Below are positions 18,584 to 27,364 of a DNA stretch of 64,000 bases, one piece after another (the stretch's first letter is position 1; every line of letters starts with the position of its first letter). The DNA comes from Andalucia godoyi (taxonomy: Eukaryota; Discoba; Jakobea; Jakobida; Andaluciidae). Location of the stretch: NCBI GenBank assembly GCA_009859145.1, contig VRVR01000018.1:5688-69687 (forward strand). Reading direction: 5' to 3'. The position numbers were made by a program, and so were the translations under genes. The notes beneath the pieces are model-generated. The model had not been told where the DNA came from, did no database searches, and saw nothing but the letters and a program-made list of their open reading frames with translations.

Positions 18584-19317
18584 ATGGATATCGGGCGGTT
18601 TGTGAGAACGATGTATCGTCAGATACTGTCGGACAGCAGGCAGCTTGGTCGTGTTCGTGACCGCGAGTATGTGAAACGCGTCGTCCAGTTTTCGTTTCGG
18701 AGCCACATGCAAGAAGAAGCCGAAGATGTCGACCAGCTCATTCAGCAAGGACTGCACGCAATACGCCTTGTACGAACTGCTCTTCTCGATCCGGAGTCTT
18801 CCGAAGCACGCGTTATTGAGAAAATGGCAGATTTTCACGCCCAAAAGGTCGGGCTTCTGTCGCATTCGTCCTCTGTCGATATTGGTGATCTAGTCGCAAA
18901 CCCCGTGTTTCCCGTATGTCTCTTTCTTTTTAAAGTTGGCTCTTTTCCTTTCTTCTTTTCTGCGTCGCATTGTAGGATTGGAATCGCCAAATTGTTCGTT
19001 TGCTCTCTAACAAACCATCAAATGCACTATTCTGGGGACAGGTGGAGGAAAAGATCGAGGATTCTGCATTCGCCGAAGTCGGCAGAAGAGTGTATGCGCA
19101 GCTTCGCATGGACGAACGCACGGCATTTCCTCCGTCCTTTCTGCGATCTGAGCTTGATAGTGTGCTGGCCACTGAGACTGCTTTGGAAGAGATGTCGGAC
19201 AAGGAGGGCATTGAGCTGTTTGAGAAGCTCCGGGCCTCTGTATCGGATCCTTTGCTGGGAGCTCCGTTGCAACAATCCAACGATGAGAGTAACGCGAACG
19301 GTTCATCCAGGCGTTGA
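18584..19317 (+). CDS. LYR-motif family protein, one intron
   Basis: Exons are 18584-18913 and 18976-19317, 223 residues. The 62-bp intron has donor GTATGT and acceptor TTGTAG and restores DLVANPVFP | DWNRQIVRLLSN in one frame; unspliced reading runs into nonsense and ends at 19324. The N-terminus carries MYRQIL in the LYR position, followed by a helical, Arg-rich pattern (YVKRVVQFSFRSH, then LIQQGLHAIRLVRTALL) as in Complex1_LYR proteins. These small proteins act with acyl carrier protein in mitochondrial Fe-S cluster or respiratory-complex assembly. The C-terminal 110 residues are an acidic helical extension not usual for the family. Start chosen at the first ATG. Confidence 0.6.
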
Positions 19318-20150
19318 GTGGTGATATTTCCCGGCGTCGCCGCATTGATGACGAAGCTAATCTGCGGAGTGCTCAGACATTTTCATCGGATTGTACACTT
19401 GGTACATCATATTTCTGCGGATGGAAAGCTCTCGAGCGTCCTGGCACGTTGCGCATGGACAGCAGCAGCACACTGCCAAGCAGTCTGCATTGAAATTCTG
19501 GCCCATTCTGTTTGTTTGTCGCAGTTGCTGTCGTGTGTGAAACTCGCTTGGTAAACAAAGAACATCGCAAAGTGTCATTGACCGTCCATCGGCAGCAGCC
19601 TTGTTCTTCGCTGCGAGGCAACAAGGCAGAAATGCACCGAGCAGACAAATCCGTCGCGTCGAAATGCGATATTGTCGGTCAATGTCCACCGAAGTGCACT
19701 GAAATAGCCCCGAGTTCCAATCCGTGGGCTGCGGAACGACGTCGATTGAGCTCATTAAAAGAATCAGTCTAAGCAATGAAAATTCCTAAGAAAATCATTA
19801 TGTAATGCATATGAGCAAAAGAAAGAAAGAAAGAGAGGGAGAGAGAGAGAGAGAGAGAGAACATAAGCAGCAATCATGAAAATGGCTCACGATTCTGTCT
19901 TTGAAGGTCTGTCGTGGGTTCTCCCCTGTTGTAGCGGCTTGCGTTGCCGAGGAGGGAAACTCGCGCTGTAAAAATTCAATCAGTGGAGTCTTTCCTGTGT
20001 CATGTTTTGCTTCCTTTTCCGGCTCTTTTTTTCGTCAACTTTACAGAAACAACTGCCTCGTTCGTGTACAGACGTCTCGTTAGACTGGATAAAAAACAAA
20101 CCGAACCAAAAAAAGAAAGAAAAAAAGAAGAAGAAAGAAAAAAAAAAACA
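19318..20150. other. 830-bp gap with unexplained open frames
   Basis: Two plus-strand frames look more protein-like than chance: 19294-19480 (with SGDISRRRRIDDEANLRSAQ) and 19507-19772 (with CETRLVNKEHRKVSL), the second preceded by an acceptor-like TTTGTTTGTCGCAG. No ATG or GTATG donor ties them together. A GA-rich microsatellite (19817-19861) and a pyrimidine-rich 5' leader of EFG1 follow. Confidence 0.3.
19817..19861. repeat. GA-rich microsatellite
   Basis: GAAA units grade into an uninterrupted (GA)n run in the gap upstream of EFG1. Confidence 0.8.
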
Positions 20151-21122
20151 ATGTCATCGAAGAAACGATATGAGTCATTTCAGAAGAAGTCGTCGTATGT
20201 GCTCAGGGAACCTGCAGTAGCAGAGGACTCGCGCTCGCACTCACACTCGCACCCGCACCGTGTCGAGCATTTGGACGACGAATCGGCGGGAAATCGGATT
20301 CCCGGTGTGTCTAAGATCAAGTCGTTGATACGGTCTCATAGGAGGCTTCTTTCGAAAGAAGATCTTGATCCTGCCTTTCGATCTGAAAAGACGTCATCGC
20401 TGAAGGAGCTCGAGGAGAAGCTCAAGCAAGCCGAACATTCTGCAATGGAGCGAAAGCGCGCGCTCAAGTATCATCATGTGAAGTTTTTTGAACGCAAAAA
20501 GGTGATTCGATACGTGGAGAGACTGCAGAAGCAAATTTTGTCTGCAGAAGCAGATATCAAGATCATTACAAAAGGAGGACAGCCGAAGGGGAGCGAAAAG
20601 AACGTGTCGGAGCTTGCATTGGAAAAGGAACGAGTGAAGAAGCAGCTTAGAAAGTGGGAACGTCTTTATCTCTATACGCGATACTACCCCAAAGAGAAGA
20701 AGTACGTTTCGATCTTCAAGTCGGAATCCACCGATACGCTGGACCTCAAGTGGATTGACACGCTTAGTGCAGAGCTGTTGAAGCGCGATGACAATGGCTT
20801 CCTTGTTCTGCAAGTCGACCCGGACGAAGTGCAGCCTGGCCACTCGCAAACCGCTTTGCATTCCGACCGGCCCGCACGAAGCCACGATTCGCGGCATCCA
20901 CAAGCAGGATCCGCCGACGGTCGCACGCAGCGACAAGACCAGGCACAGCGGCATAGTCACGAGCAAGGTCAGCGACAGCAACGACAGGCTGTGCAAAAGG
21001 GCGACCGTTCTCGAAACCAGAAGAATCGAGATCGAGACGCTCATGGAGAAGCAGATGCTGACGAAGCAGAGGTGACCGCCGCAGAGATTCAAAGGATTGA
21101 AAACGATGACTTCTTTGCATGA
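20151..21122 (+). CDS. EFG1: rRNA-processing protein EFG1
   Basis: 323 residues from the ATG at 20151 (MSSKKRYESFQKK); codons upstream are open but fall in a poly-Lys leader. The core KIKSLIRSHRRLL, then KRALKYHHVKFFERKKVIRY and the coiled coil after it are the conserved Efg1 pattern, and YTRYYPKEKKYVSIF is a second hallmark. Efg1 is a nucleolar factor for 18S rRNA maturation in the small-subunit processome. The Gln/Arg/His-rich region 245-300 is low complexity. The 3' end is 59 bp from the NOP16 stop, so two ribosome-biogenesis genes sit tail to tail. Confidence 0.85.
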   Translation: MSSKKRYESFQKKSSYVLREPAVAEDSRSHSHSHPHRVEHLDDESAGNRIPGVSKIKSLIRSHRRLLSKEDLDPAFRSEKTSSLKELEEKLKQAEHSAMERKRALKYHHVKFFERKKVIRYVERLQKQILSAEADIKIITKGGQPKGSEKNVSELALEKERVKKQLRKWERLYLYTRYYPKEKKYVSIFKSESTDTLDLKWIDTLSAELLKRDDNGFLVLQVDPDEVQPGHSQTALHSDRPARSHDSRHPQAGSADGRTQRQDQAQRHSHEQGQRQQRQAVQKGDRSRNQKNRDRDAHGEADADEAEVTAAEIQRIENDDFFA

Positions 21123-21181
21123 CCCAGAGACATTACATTTAACTAAATTAAATTAAAAAAGTAAAAGTAATTTGACATCCT

Positions 21182-21670
21182 TTATTCATCATGGATATGT
21201 TCGTTCTCGGACTCCAGGCGGGCCAACATAGCTTCGTCTCGTGAAAAGAACACTCTTAGTTTTCTCAAGAGCTGCTTCGCCGTGTGTTGCTGTGGATTGA
21301 GTTTGAGATCTCGAGTCATTTTCTTAACATTGAGGCCGTGCTTTGCAACGAGCGCACCACATGCTTCTCGCTCGCCGGGCGGTTGGTGTTTGACCGTGTG
21401 CACTTCCTCGCCCTTGATTTCCAGATCCATTCGATCCTTGTGTTCCTCCGGGACAACCGCACTCAGCGATTCTTTTTGGCTCTCCGTTGCATTGGCATCT
21501 TTTGTAAGTCCCAATCTTGAGTAATTCTGACGAACCGTCGCCGAGGTGTCCCACTTTCCTTGCGCCCTCGAATTCGATATCTTGACTTTGCGAAGATTGC
21601 TCCGCTTCAATGTCGTCGATCGCGGCTTTCGAGACTTTACACGCGTACGCTGCCGGGGGGTCTTTGTCAT
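21182..21670 (-). CDS. NOP16: Nucleolar protein 16
   Basis: 162 residues. A highly basic N-terminus leads into GKWDTSATVRQNYSRLGL, matching the conserved W/TVRQNYxRLGL block of Nop16, and the C-terminus has KKMTRDLKLNPQQHTAKQLL, the second family signature. The protein takes part in 60S subunit assembly in the nucleolus. The stop codon TAA lies inside AATAAA (GAATAAAG), so a polyadenylation signal may overlap the stop; this fits the very tight gap to EFG1. Confidence 0.85.
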   Translation of the reverse strand: MTKTPRQRTRVKSRKPRSTTLKRSNLRKVKISNSRAQGKWDTSATVRQNYSRLGLTKDANATESQKESLSAVVPEEHKDRMDLEIKGEEVHTVKHQPPGEREACGALVAKHGLNVKKMTRDLKLNPQQHTAKQLLRKLRVFFSRDEAMLARLESENEHIHDE

Positions 21671-22011
21671 CTTGAGCTCTCACACACAATCAATCTCGTC
21701 GCTCTGTGTGTGTGTGCGTGTGCGTGTGTTAATCGATCAATCAAGCGATCAATTGTCGCCGCCAACTGAAAACCTTGTGTGAACTGAGGACTTTTCAGCT
21801 CGGGGCTTCCGGAGGATTTTTTATCCGCGAATCCCGAGCTGCTTCAATTGATACCACCGCGAACTGCAGTGCACCTTCCCGCCAAATTCCGTTTCGTTTC
21901 GTTTCGTTTCGTTTCGTTTCCCTCGTCTGGTTTTGGCTTCTGGTTTTGGTTTACCCGCGCATACACGCAAAGACAGAGACACGGACGCCGTTGAATACTC
22001 TGAGTTAGCTC
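21671..22011. promoter_or_regulatory. Divergent promoter region with GTTTC repeats
   Basis: The gap between NOP16 and the next plus-strand gene contains a GT-rich stretch near 21700-21730 and five head-to-tail GTTTC units at 21891-21920. Confidence 0.35.
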
Positions 22012-22812
22012 ATGGCGGTGAAAAAGCAAAAACAGAGTGGGAAGCCCAGCAAGACAAAGTCGGTCCAATCCAAAAGCTTGAAGAAATCGGCGTCCAAAAC
22101 AGCGCCCAAGAATGCGAAAGCTGCCGTTGCGAGCCATCGAATGGCTGTGAAGACAAATTATGTGCCGATGCCGGATTCTCTAAAGTCCCAAGTGACGGAC
22201 TCGTTGAAGACAGCATACCGCTCGCTGATTGGGACGACAGGGTCTACTTCGGCGACGATTCGGGCGCTGGATCTGATGATGGCGTATGCCGACGACGCAG
22301 CTTCCTCGATCCGCATCCCTCCGAAAGCGGCAAGGAAACCCAAAATTGCTCGAGAATCGACGGAAGAAGCTCTCGTTGAAGAACTGTCGATGCATAGAAG
22401 AGATCTTGAGCGGCTGACGGCTTCGGTACAAGTCGCAAAGTACGATGTCCAGGTTCTCCAAGATGAAGTCGCGGATTTTGAGCAGCGATTAGGTGAGCTG
22501 ATGAAACAGAGAAGGAGAGCTGACAGGAGAGAAAAGAAGGACTCCACAAGCGACGAGCATCGCATTCTGCAGCACGTTAAGGCCGTTGTCCCTGCTTCGC
22601 TGGCGATTGCAGAGAGCACCGCAAGCGCGGAACAGAGTGTGTATGATCCAGCTACGGATGCAGAGTACCAAACACAGAGATTGGCGCTCACTCGGAAGCT
22701 CACGAAGTTTCAGGAAAATATGAGCGTGATCAGACCAACTGTGTTGGAAGTCTTGCCGGTGGTGCAGGATCTCTTGTTGCGAATTTCCGGAAAGCCCAAT
22801 GCTGGACAGTGA
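22012..22812 (+). CDS. Unrecognised basic coiled-coil protein
   Basis: 266 residues. Residues 1-45 are Lys/Ser-rich and look like a nuclear localisation segment. Residues 55-100 are helical, and 120-185 form a heptad-patterned coiled coil (SMHRRDLERLTASVQVAKYD and on), followed by a second helical region near 215-260. The layout resembles small nuclear coiled-coil subunits such as inner-kinetochore CENP-Q-type proteins, but no diagnostic motif was seen. Translation start is the first ATG. Confidence 0.65.
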   Translation: MAVKKQKQSGKPSKTKSVQSKSLKKSASKTAPKNAKAAVASHRMAVKTNYVPMPDSLKSQVTDSLKTAYRSLIGTTGSTSATIRALDLMMAYADDAASSIRIPPKAARKPKIARESTEEALVEELSMHRRDLERLTASVQVAKYDVQVLQDEVADFEQRLGELMKQRRRADRREKKDSTSDEHRILQHVKAVVPASLAIAESTASAEQSVYDPATDAEYQTQRLALTRKLTKFQENMSVIRPTVLEVLPVVQDLLLRISGKPNAGQ

Positions 22813-23107
22813 TGTCGTTTGGTCAATCTTCTTTGGTGTAAAACATTCCTGAAAGCACTCGCAAGTGCTGCGGAGTGGGAAGAAAAAAACAAACACCCAC
22901 CAACAAAAAACACAAAAGGAATCGAAAGAAAGTGTCGAAAAAAACAGGTCTGTACAATAATTAAAAACATCCAGGGAGAGAATCCAACGAATTTTCGAGG
23001 ATGGAAACATTTCCACACGCGAGGGAAAGAAGAGGGCGAGTAAATCAACATAATCCAGACACACTGTGGAATGGTGGGATATTAAATAATAATAATAAAA
23101 ATTCCAA

Positions 23108-24208
23108 CTACTGGTCCGATGAGGACGCGGACACGGACGGTGGCAGCATGTGATGGTGGTGCGCACCAGGATTGCCGTTTCCGTTGGCAGCCGCTCCGTT
23201 GGGTCCCTGGTTCGCACCAAAGTACCCGAGCATTCTCAAGATTTCGCCATCGTCATGGATTTGGAACGACTGTGAAAAGTTGAAAAAGATTTCCGATCGA
23301 TCTTCGGCCATCTCGCAGTCGATCTGAGTTTCGCGGCGCGTGGACAGAACGATAAACGGGAGAGAGATCTTGGCTTCAGCGGGCAGCGACGCTACGCGAG
23401 GCGATTCTTCGTTTCTTCGGTAGAGCCTTTCCATGGCAGAACGAGTTGCACGAAGCGCCTCTAACTGCCGTTTCTTGTCCATGATTTTCGCCTCGAGATC
23501 ATTCTTGGATGCTCTCAACTGGCTGAACTCGGCATGGTATTGCGCCGGAAGCCCCTTCCACGAAATGAGCTTCCTGTCCTTGTGTATAATCTGCAGTGCC
23601 ATCAGCACATTCAATGCATCGTATACACGTCTACGGATATTCTTCTCGTCGAATCCCTCAAGTCCCTCTTCTGTAGCCTCCCGCACCAGCTGATCCGCAA
23701 TGTCATCGTGCTTTGTAGACCCGGCGGCTCGCACCTTTTCACATACCTTATACGAAAAGTGTCGCAAGCCCTTGTACGCCTTGTTGTCGGCTCCTGCAGA
23801 CAGGGGCCCAAAAGACGGAAGCGCAGGAAGAACCGCTGACGATGAGGAGCCCATCAATCCAGACGGAGTGTTCATTAGAACGCCAGTTGCGGCGGCGGTC
23901 GAAGAAGAGGAAGACGACGACGACGACGACAGAGGATTTCCATGGCGTGGACGCTTGGACGCCTGCGTGTGTGCATTCACGTCCTCGTCGGATTCGTCGT
24001 CGTCGTCATACGGCGGAGGAGCGGTGAGCACATTCGATCCCATTGTAACTGTAGAAGAGCCAGTGTGTGGAGCAGCGGACGAGGATATCGCGGTGGAAAA
24101 CCGCTTCAGTGAAGAGGGATGCTGTGCTGAAGGGACGGAGTTCGGCACGGACGTCAGCAGGTCAAATCCCGCTTCTCTAGCAATTGCATCAAAGTCAGAC
24201 TGAGACAT
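23108..24208 (-). CDS. DP transcription factor (E2F partner)
   Basis: 366 residues. The winged-helix DNA-binding domain at about 145-215 is clear: GLRHFSYKVCEKVRAAGSTK, then DEKNIRRRVYDALNVLMALQ with the RRVYD DNA-contact motif, followed by KLISWKGLP. A coiled-coil dimerisation part (about 225-265) and the marked-box-like DP region (INCEMAEDRSEIFFNFSQSF type) follow. DP proteins pair with E2F to control S-phase genes. The N-terminus and tail are Ser/His-rich. No E2F gene is in the window. Confidence 0.93.
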   Translation of the reverse strand: MSQSDFDAIAREAGFDLLTSVPNSVPSAQHPSSLKRFSTAISSSAAPHTGSSTVTMGSNVLTAPPPYDDDDESDEDVNAHTQASKRPRHGNPLSSSSSSSSSSTAAATGVLMNTPSGLMGSSSSAVLPALPSFGPLSAGADNKAYKGLRHFSYKVCEKVRAAGSTKHDDIADQLVREATEEGLEGFDEKNIRRRVYDALNVLMALQIIHKDRKLISWKGLPAQYHAEFSQLRASKNDLEAKIMDKKRQLEALRATRSAMERLYRRNEESPRVASLPAEAKISLPFIVLSTRRETQIDCEMAEDRSEIFFNFSQSFQIHDDGEILRMLGYFGANQGPNGAAANGNGNPGAHHHHMLPPSVSASSSDQ

Positions 24209-25418
24209 TTCGTCACGAAAGCTTCACAACAACAGCAGCAATGAAATGATATCTTTTTAAAACCCCAGTGGCTCTCGAGAAGTGGATCCTCGGGTTGTAT
24301 GCAGCGGAGATGGTGACGCCTCCTCGGAATATACACGTAAGTGTGGTTCGCAGTATGTGCTTGGAACGCGGTGTGCGACCGTGTTAACTGTATCAATAGG
24401 GTACGCTCGAGTCACTCGTGGTATGTGCTCGGGGTGTTCGTCAAGCAGACTTGAGAACAGAGACGCAATATCAAGGGGACAGGAGAAAGAAAAAGGAAGG
24501 AAGGAGAGGCAGAAGAAGAAGGGGAGAAAAAAACACCGATACAGTAAGCAACTGAGAAGAAAAGAGAGGAATGTGGAGAACAAAAGAGGGCAGCAAGGAA
24601 AAGGTCGAGAAAACACTCAGACCAAAGAGATACACAGAAAGAGAGAGAGTATGTATGTGTGTGTGTGTCTCTCTCTCTCTGCGTGTGTGTGTGTGTTTGC
24701 CGGACGAAAAGGGTTTGGCGCACCCTGGCGACCAGCGCGGAAAACCATCCGCCACATTCTCGATTGACCGGGCTTCTGTTTTGCTTTTGTTTTTACAGTC
24801 GCTGGAATGGTCATTTGTCGCGCCGTTGCCACTTATTGCGATACGATGAAGCAATCTAAAGCGCACGAAAACAAAAAAAAAACACTGCCACGCGCCATGC
24901 CGCATGCGTTTGGTATCTTAAGCAACTCCGTCACACGATGCCCGATTCGTTTCGCCCCATTTTGATCATGAAATCCCTATATAAACACGCCGCCGCGTTG
25001 CATTATGCATGTTGTTGGGTTGCAACATTGATTATGGGTGATCAGCGATGATTATCCGCGGTTACTGTACAATGTATGCGTCTTCTTCTTCTGTTGCTTC
25101 TATTGCTCGTGTTCTTAGCTGCCTTTTTCTTCTTTTGGTTTTTTATCACTTCATAAACAGAAACAGAAATACAAGTCATCCATGAAAGGAGAGGACGGAA
25201 GGGGAGAGGAAGACAAATGCAAAACTGCTGGGCAGGTAACGTAACGACTGACAAGTCATCAAAGAATGGAGAGGGAGGAAAACAAAACATCCAAGCATGC
25301 TCGGAAAAACAAGGCAGTGAGCAATATTCAAAAACGAAAAACGGCAATTTTTTTAATAAAAGGAAAGGAAAGGAATGGAATGGAAAGGAATGGAATGGAA
25401 TGGAAAGGAAAGATATTA
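24209..25418. other. 1.2-kb gap with microsatellites and a small membrane-type frame
   Basis: The gap holds purine-rich sequence, a mixed (GA)n/(GT)n/(CT)n tract at 24631-24702, a TATATAAA box at about 24977 and, downstream of it, a 45-codon plus-strand frame (25048-25185, MIIRGYCTMYASSSSVASIA...) with one hydrophobic segment. No recognised gene. Confidence 0.3.
25362..25412. repeat. GGAAT/GGAAA pentamer tract
   Basis: Head-to-tail GGAAT and GGAAA units lie directly after the desaturase stop. Confidence 0.8.
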
Positions 25419-26777
25419 TTAGACTCGCTGCTTGTCCTTCTTTGCCATATCTTCAATTGCCGAGTTTCGGACGTCGTGAAGGACCTCAAACATCTCCAGG
25501 AACGCCTCGACGAAGCCTGTGGAAGTGTACGTGACATTGTGCTTCTTGCAGATTGCACGGACACGAGGAGCGACGATGCCGTAGTTGTGTCTCGGCATGG
25601 TGGGGAAGATGTGGTGCTCGGTTTGGAAGTTCAGTCCGCAGGTAAACCAATCGACGAACGGTGACGAATTGCAGTTGCGCGAGGTGATGATCTGCGTGCG
25701 GAAAAAGTCGACATGGGCCTCCTTCTCCAAGATGGGCATGCCATTGTGATTCATCACAAAGATGGATGCAAGGAACAGTCCGCCAAACGACGACGACGCT
25801 GCAACGTACAGAACAAAGTTGGCAATAGACATTCCACAGACAACGGTGCACCAGAGAGCAAGACCGGCCCAGTGCATCATCTCCACGGCAACTTCAAAGG
25901 CATATGACCTCCACACGGGCGCATAGTACTCGGCGACTCCCGGCATGGAGTAGTCAATCTTGGACGGACGGATCATTCCCGAAATGGAAAAGACAATGGA
26001 CTGCGCAACCCAGTTGATGCGTGCAAGAAGCAGCAGCGGCATGAACAAGAACGACTGCAGCGGGACAAAGAACCGAGCGGCAGGCGAGTATTCAGCAGGA
26101 AGCAACTTCTTGGACCACGCAAGCAAAGGAAGAGTATCAATGTCTGGATCATCGCCGGCTGTGTTGGAAGATGCGTGATGCGCGGAATGCTTGGTCAGCC
26201 ACCAACGGAGCGAAAACGACTTTCCGATTCCGCCAAAGACCAGCGCAACTAGGTTTCCGTACGCGCGGTTCTCAAACACCTGGTTGTGCACCAGGTCGTG
26301 GCACACTCCGGCGAACTGCTGGAAAGACAGTCCAAGAAGCGCAGCGGAAAGATAGTAAAACACTCGGTTTGTGTAGTCCAGCTTGAGGAGATACAGCGCC
26401 AGAGCGACGATCGACACACACTCAATCCACTTGCGCACGTAGTACACCTTGGAGGACGCAAAGAGACCCTCGCGCTTGCAGTCGGCCACCAGTGCGCGCA
26501 TATCCTTCACGAACCCGTCTTCCTTCTGGACAGGTTTTGGGGCGGTCGAAAGGTCTAAATCGCCCACGTAAAAGGACGCAAGCATCGCCTCGACCTGTGG
26601 CGGATGGAACGAGTTGAACGCATCTGTGCCGTCGCGGCCACCTTGCGTCTTGATCACGGCCCGGCCGCCTGGGTGAGAGTCCAGGTACGAGGACACATCA
26701 TACACTTTGCCAGAGATGACAGTCCAGCACTCATCTTCCGTGTTGTGCTTTTCAACGTCAGACCAGCTCACCTTCAT
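25419..26777 (-). CDS. Cytochrome-b5 front-end fatty-acid desaturase
   Basis: 452 residues. An N-terminal cytochrome b5 domain has the heme motif HPGG at 35-38. The membrane desaturase domain has the three histidine boxes of front-end enzymes: HDLVH (160-164), HSAHH (197-201) and QTEHH (about 382-386), where Gln replaces the first His of box three. Four hydrophobic segments fit the usual topology. The family introduces a double bond between an existing one and the carboxyl end, as delta-5, delta-6 or delta-8 desaturases in polyunsaturated fatty-acid synthesis. Regioselectivity cannot be told by eye. The product could feed the MBOAT acyltransferase upstream, but that is only inference. Confidence 0.92.
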   Translation of the reverse strand: MKVSWSDVEKHNTEDECWTVISGKVYDVSSYLDSHPGGRAVIKTQGGRDGTDAFNSFHPPQVEAMLASFYVGDLDLSTAPKPVQKEDGFVKDMRALVADCKREGLFASSKVYYVRKWIECVSIVALALYLLKLDYTNRVFYYLSAALLGLSFQQFAGVCHDLVHNQVFENRAYGNLVALVFGGIGKSFSLRWWLTKHSAHHASSNTAGDDPDIDTLPLLAWSKKLLPAEYSPAARFFVPLQSFLFMPLLLLARINWVAQSIVFSISGMIRPSKIDYSMPGVAEYYAPVWRSYAFEVAVEMMHWAGLALWCTVVCGMSIANFVLYVAASSSFGGLFLASIFVMNHNGMPILEKEAHVDFFRTQIITSRNCNSSPFVDWFTCGLNFQTEHHIFPTMPRHNYGIVAPRVRAICKKHNVTYTSTGFVEAFLEMFEVLHDVRNSAIEDMAKKDKQRV

Positions 26778-26862
26778 TTTTCACGCCACACACGTTCTGT
26801 TTTTCTTCTTTTCTTTTTGAAAATATATAAAAAGAGAACACAGGTCGGAGAGAGACAGAGAC

Positions 26863-26908
<46 letters not shown>

Positions 26909-27364
26909 AATACTAATGACAATAATAACAATAACAATAACAATAACAATAACAATAAGAAGAAGAAGAAAACACAAGGGAAAAAATAAAAGAAGGGAAC
27001 AAAAGGAACGAAAGGAAATGCGGATATTTATGAGGTCCGTTCGAAAGAGAAAAAAAGCGGAAAGAACAAGTCGGAGAAGAAATGCGGGTTTGCGAGTGAG
27101 TGACCAGTTCTTTTTGCTGTGCTTTTTCTACAAAATCATTTTCAGCAATCCCAGTATTTTATACTATTGATTCTATTATTTTTTTGGTACAGCCGGTAAC
27201 ATCATGAGTAATTTTCCGCTTCGTTATGACGCTGTTTCATCACCTTGGGAAAATTCGCACGCATTTATATTGAGAACACGTCAGAGAAATGCATATGAAT
27301 AGTAAAAATTACAGAGGAAAACACACGCACACACGCACACACACGCCCATCTCTCGCAGCATGC
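26778..27364. other. Intergenic with (GA)n and (AATAAC)n
   Basis: A (GA)n run at 26846-26905 and an (AATAAC)n run at 26920-26958 lie upstream of the desaturase. The rest is AT-rich with no gene seen. Confidence 0.5.

Noticed and set aside
18914-19324. Continuous 247-codon reading through the LYR-type gene
   Set aside because: The part after 18913 is intron-like and out of frame with the coherent second exon at 18976-19317.
19944-20150. N-terminal extension of EFG1
   Set aside because: Poly-purine leader giving Lys/Glu runs; the conserved protein begins at 20151.
26604-27170. Plus-strand 188-codon frame opposite the desaturase start
   Set aside because: It is the antisense of the cytochrome b5 domain followed by microsatellite translation.
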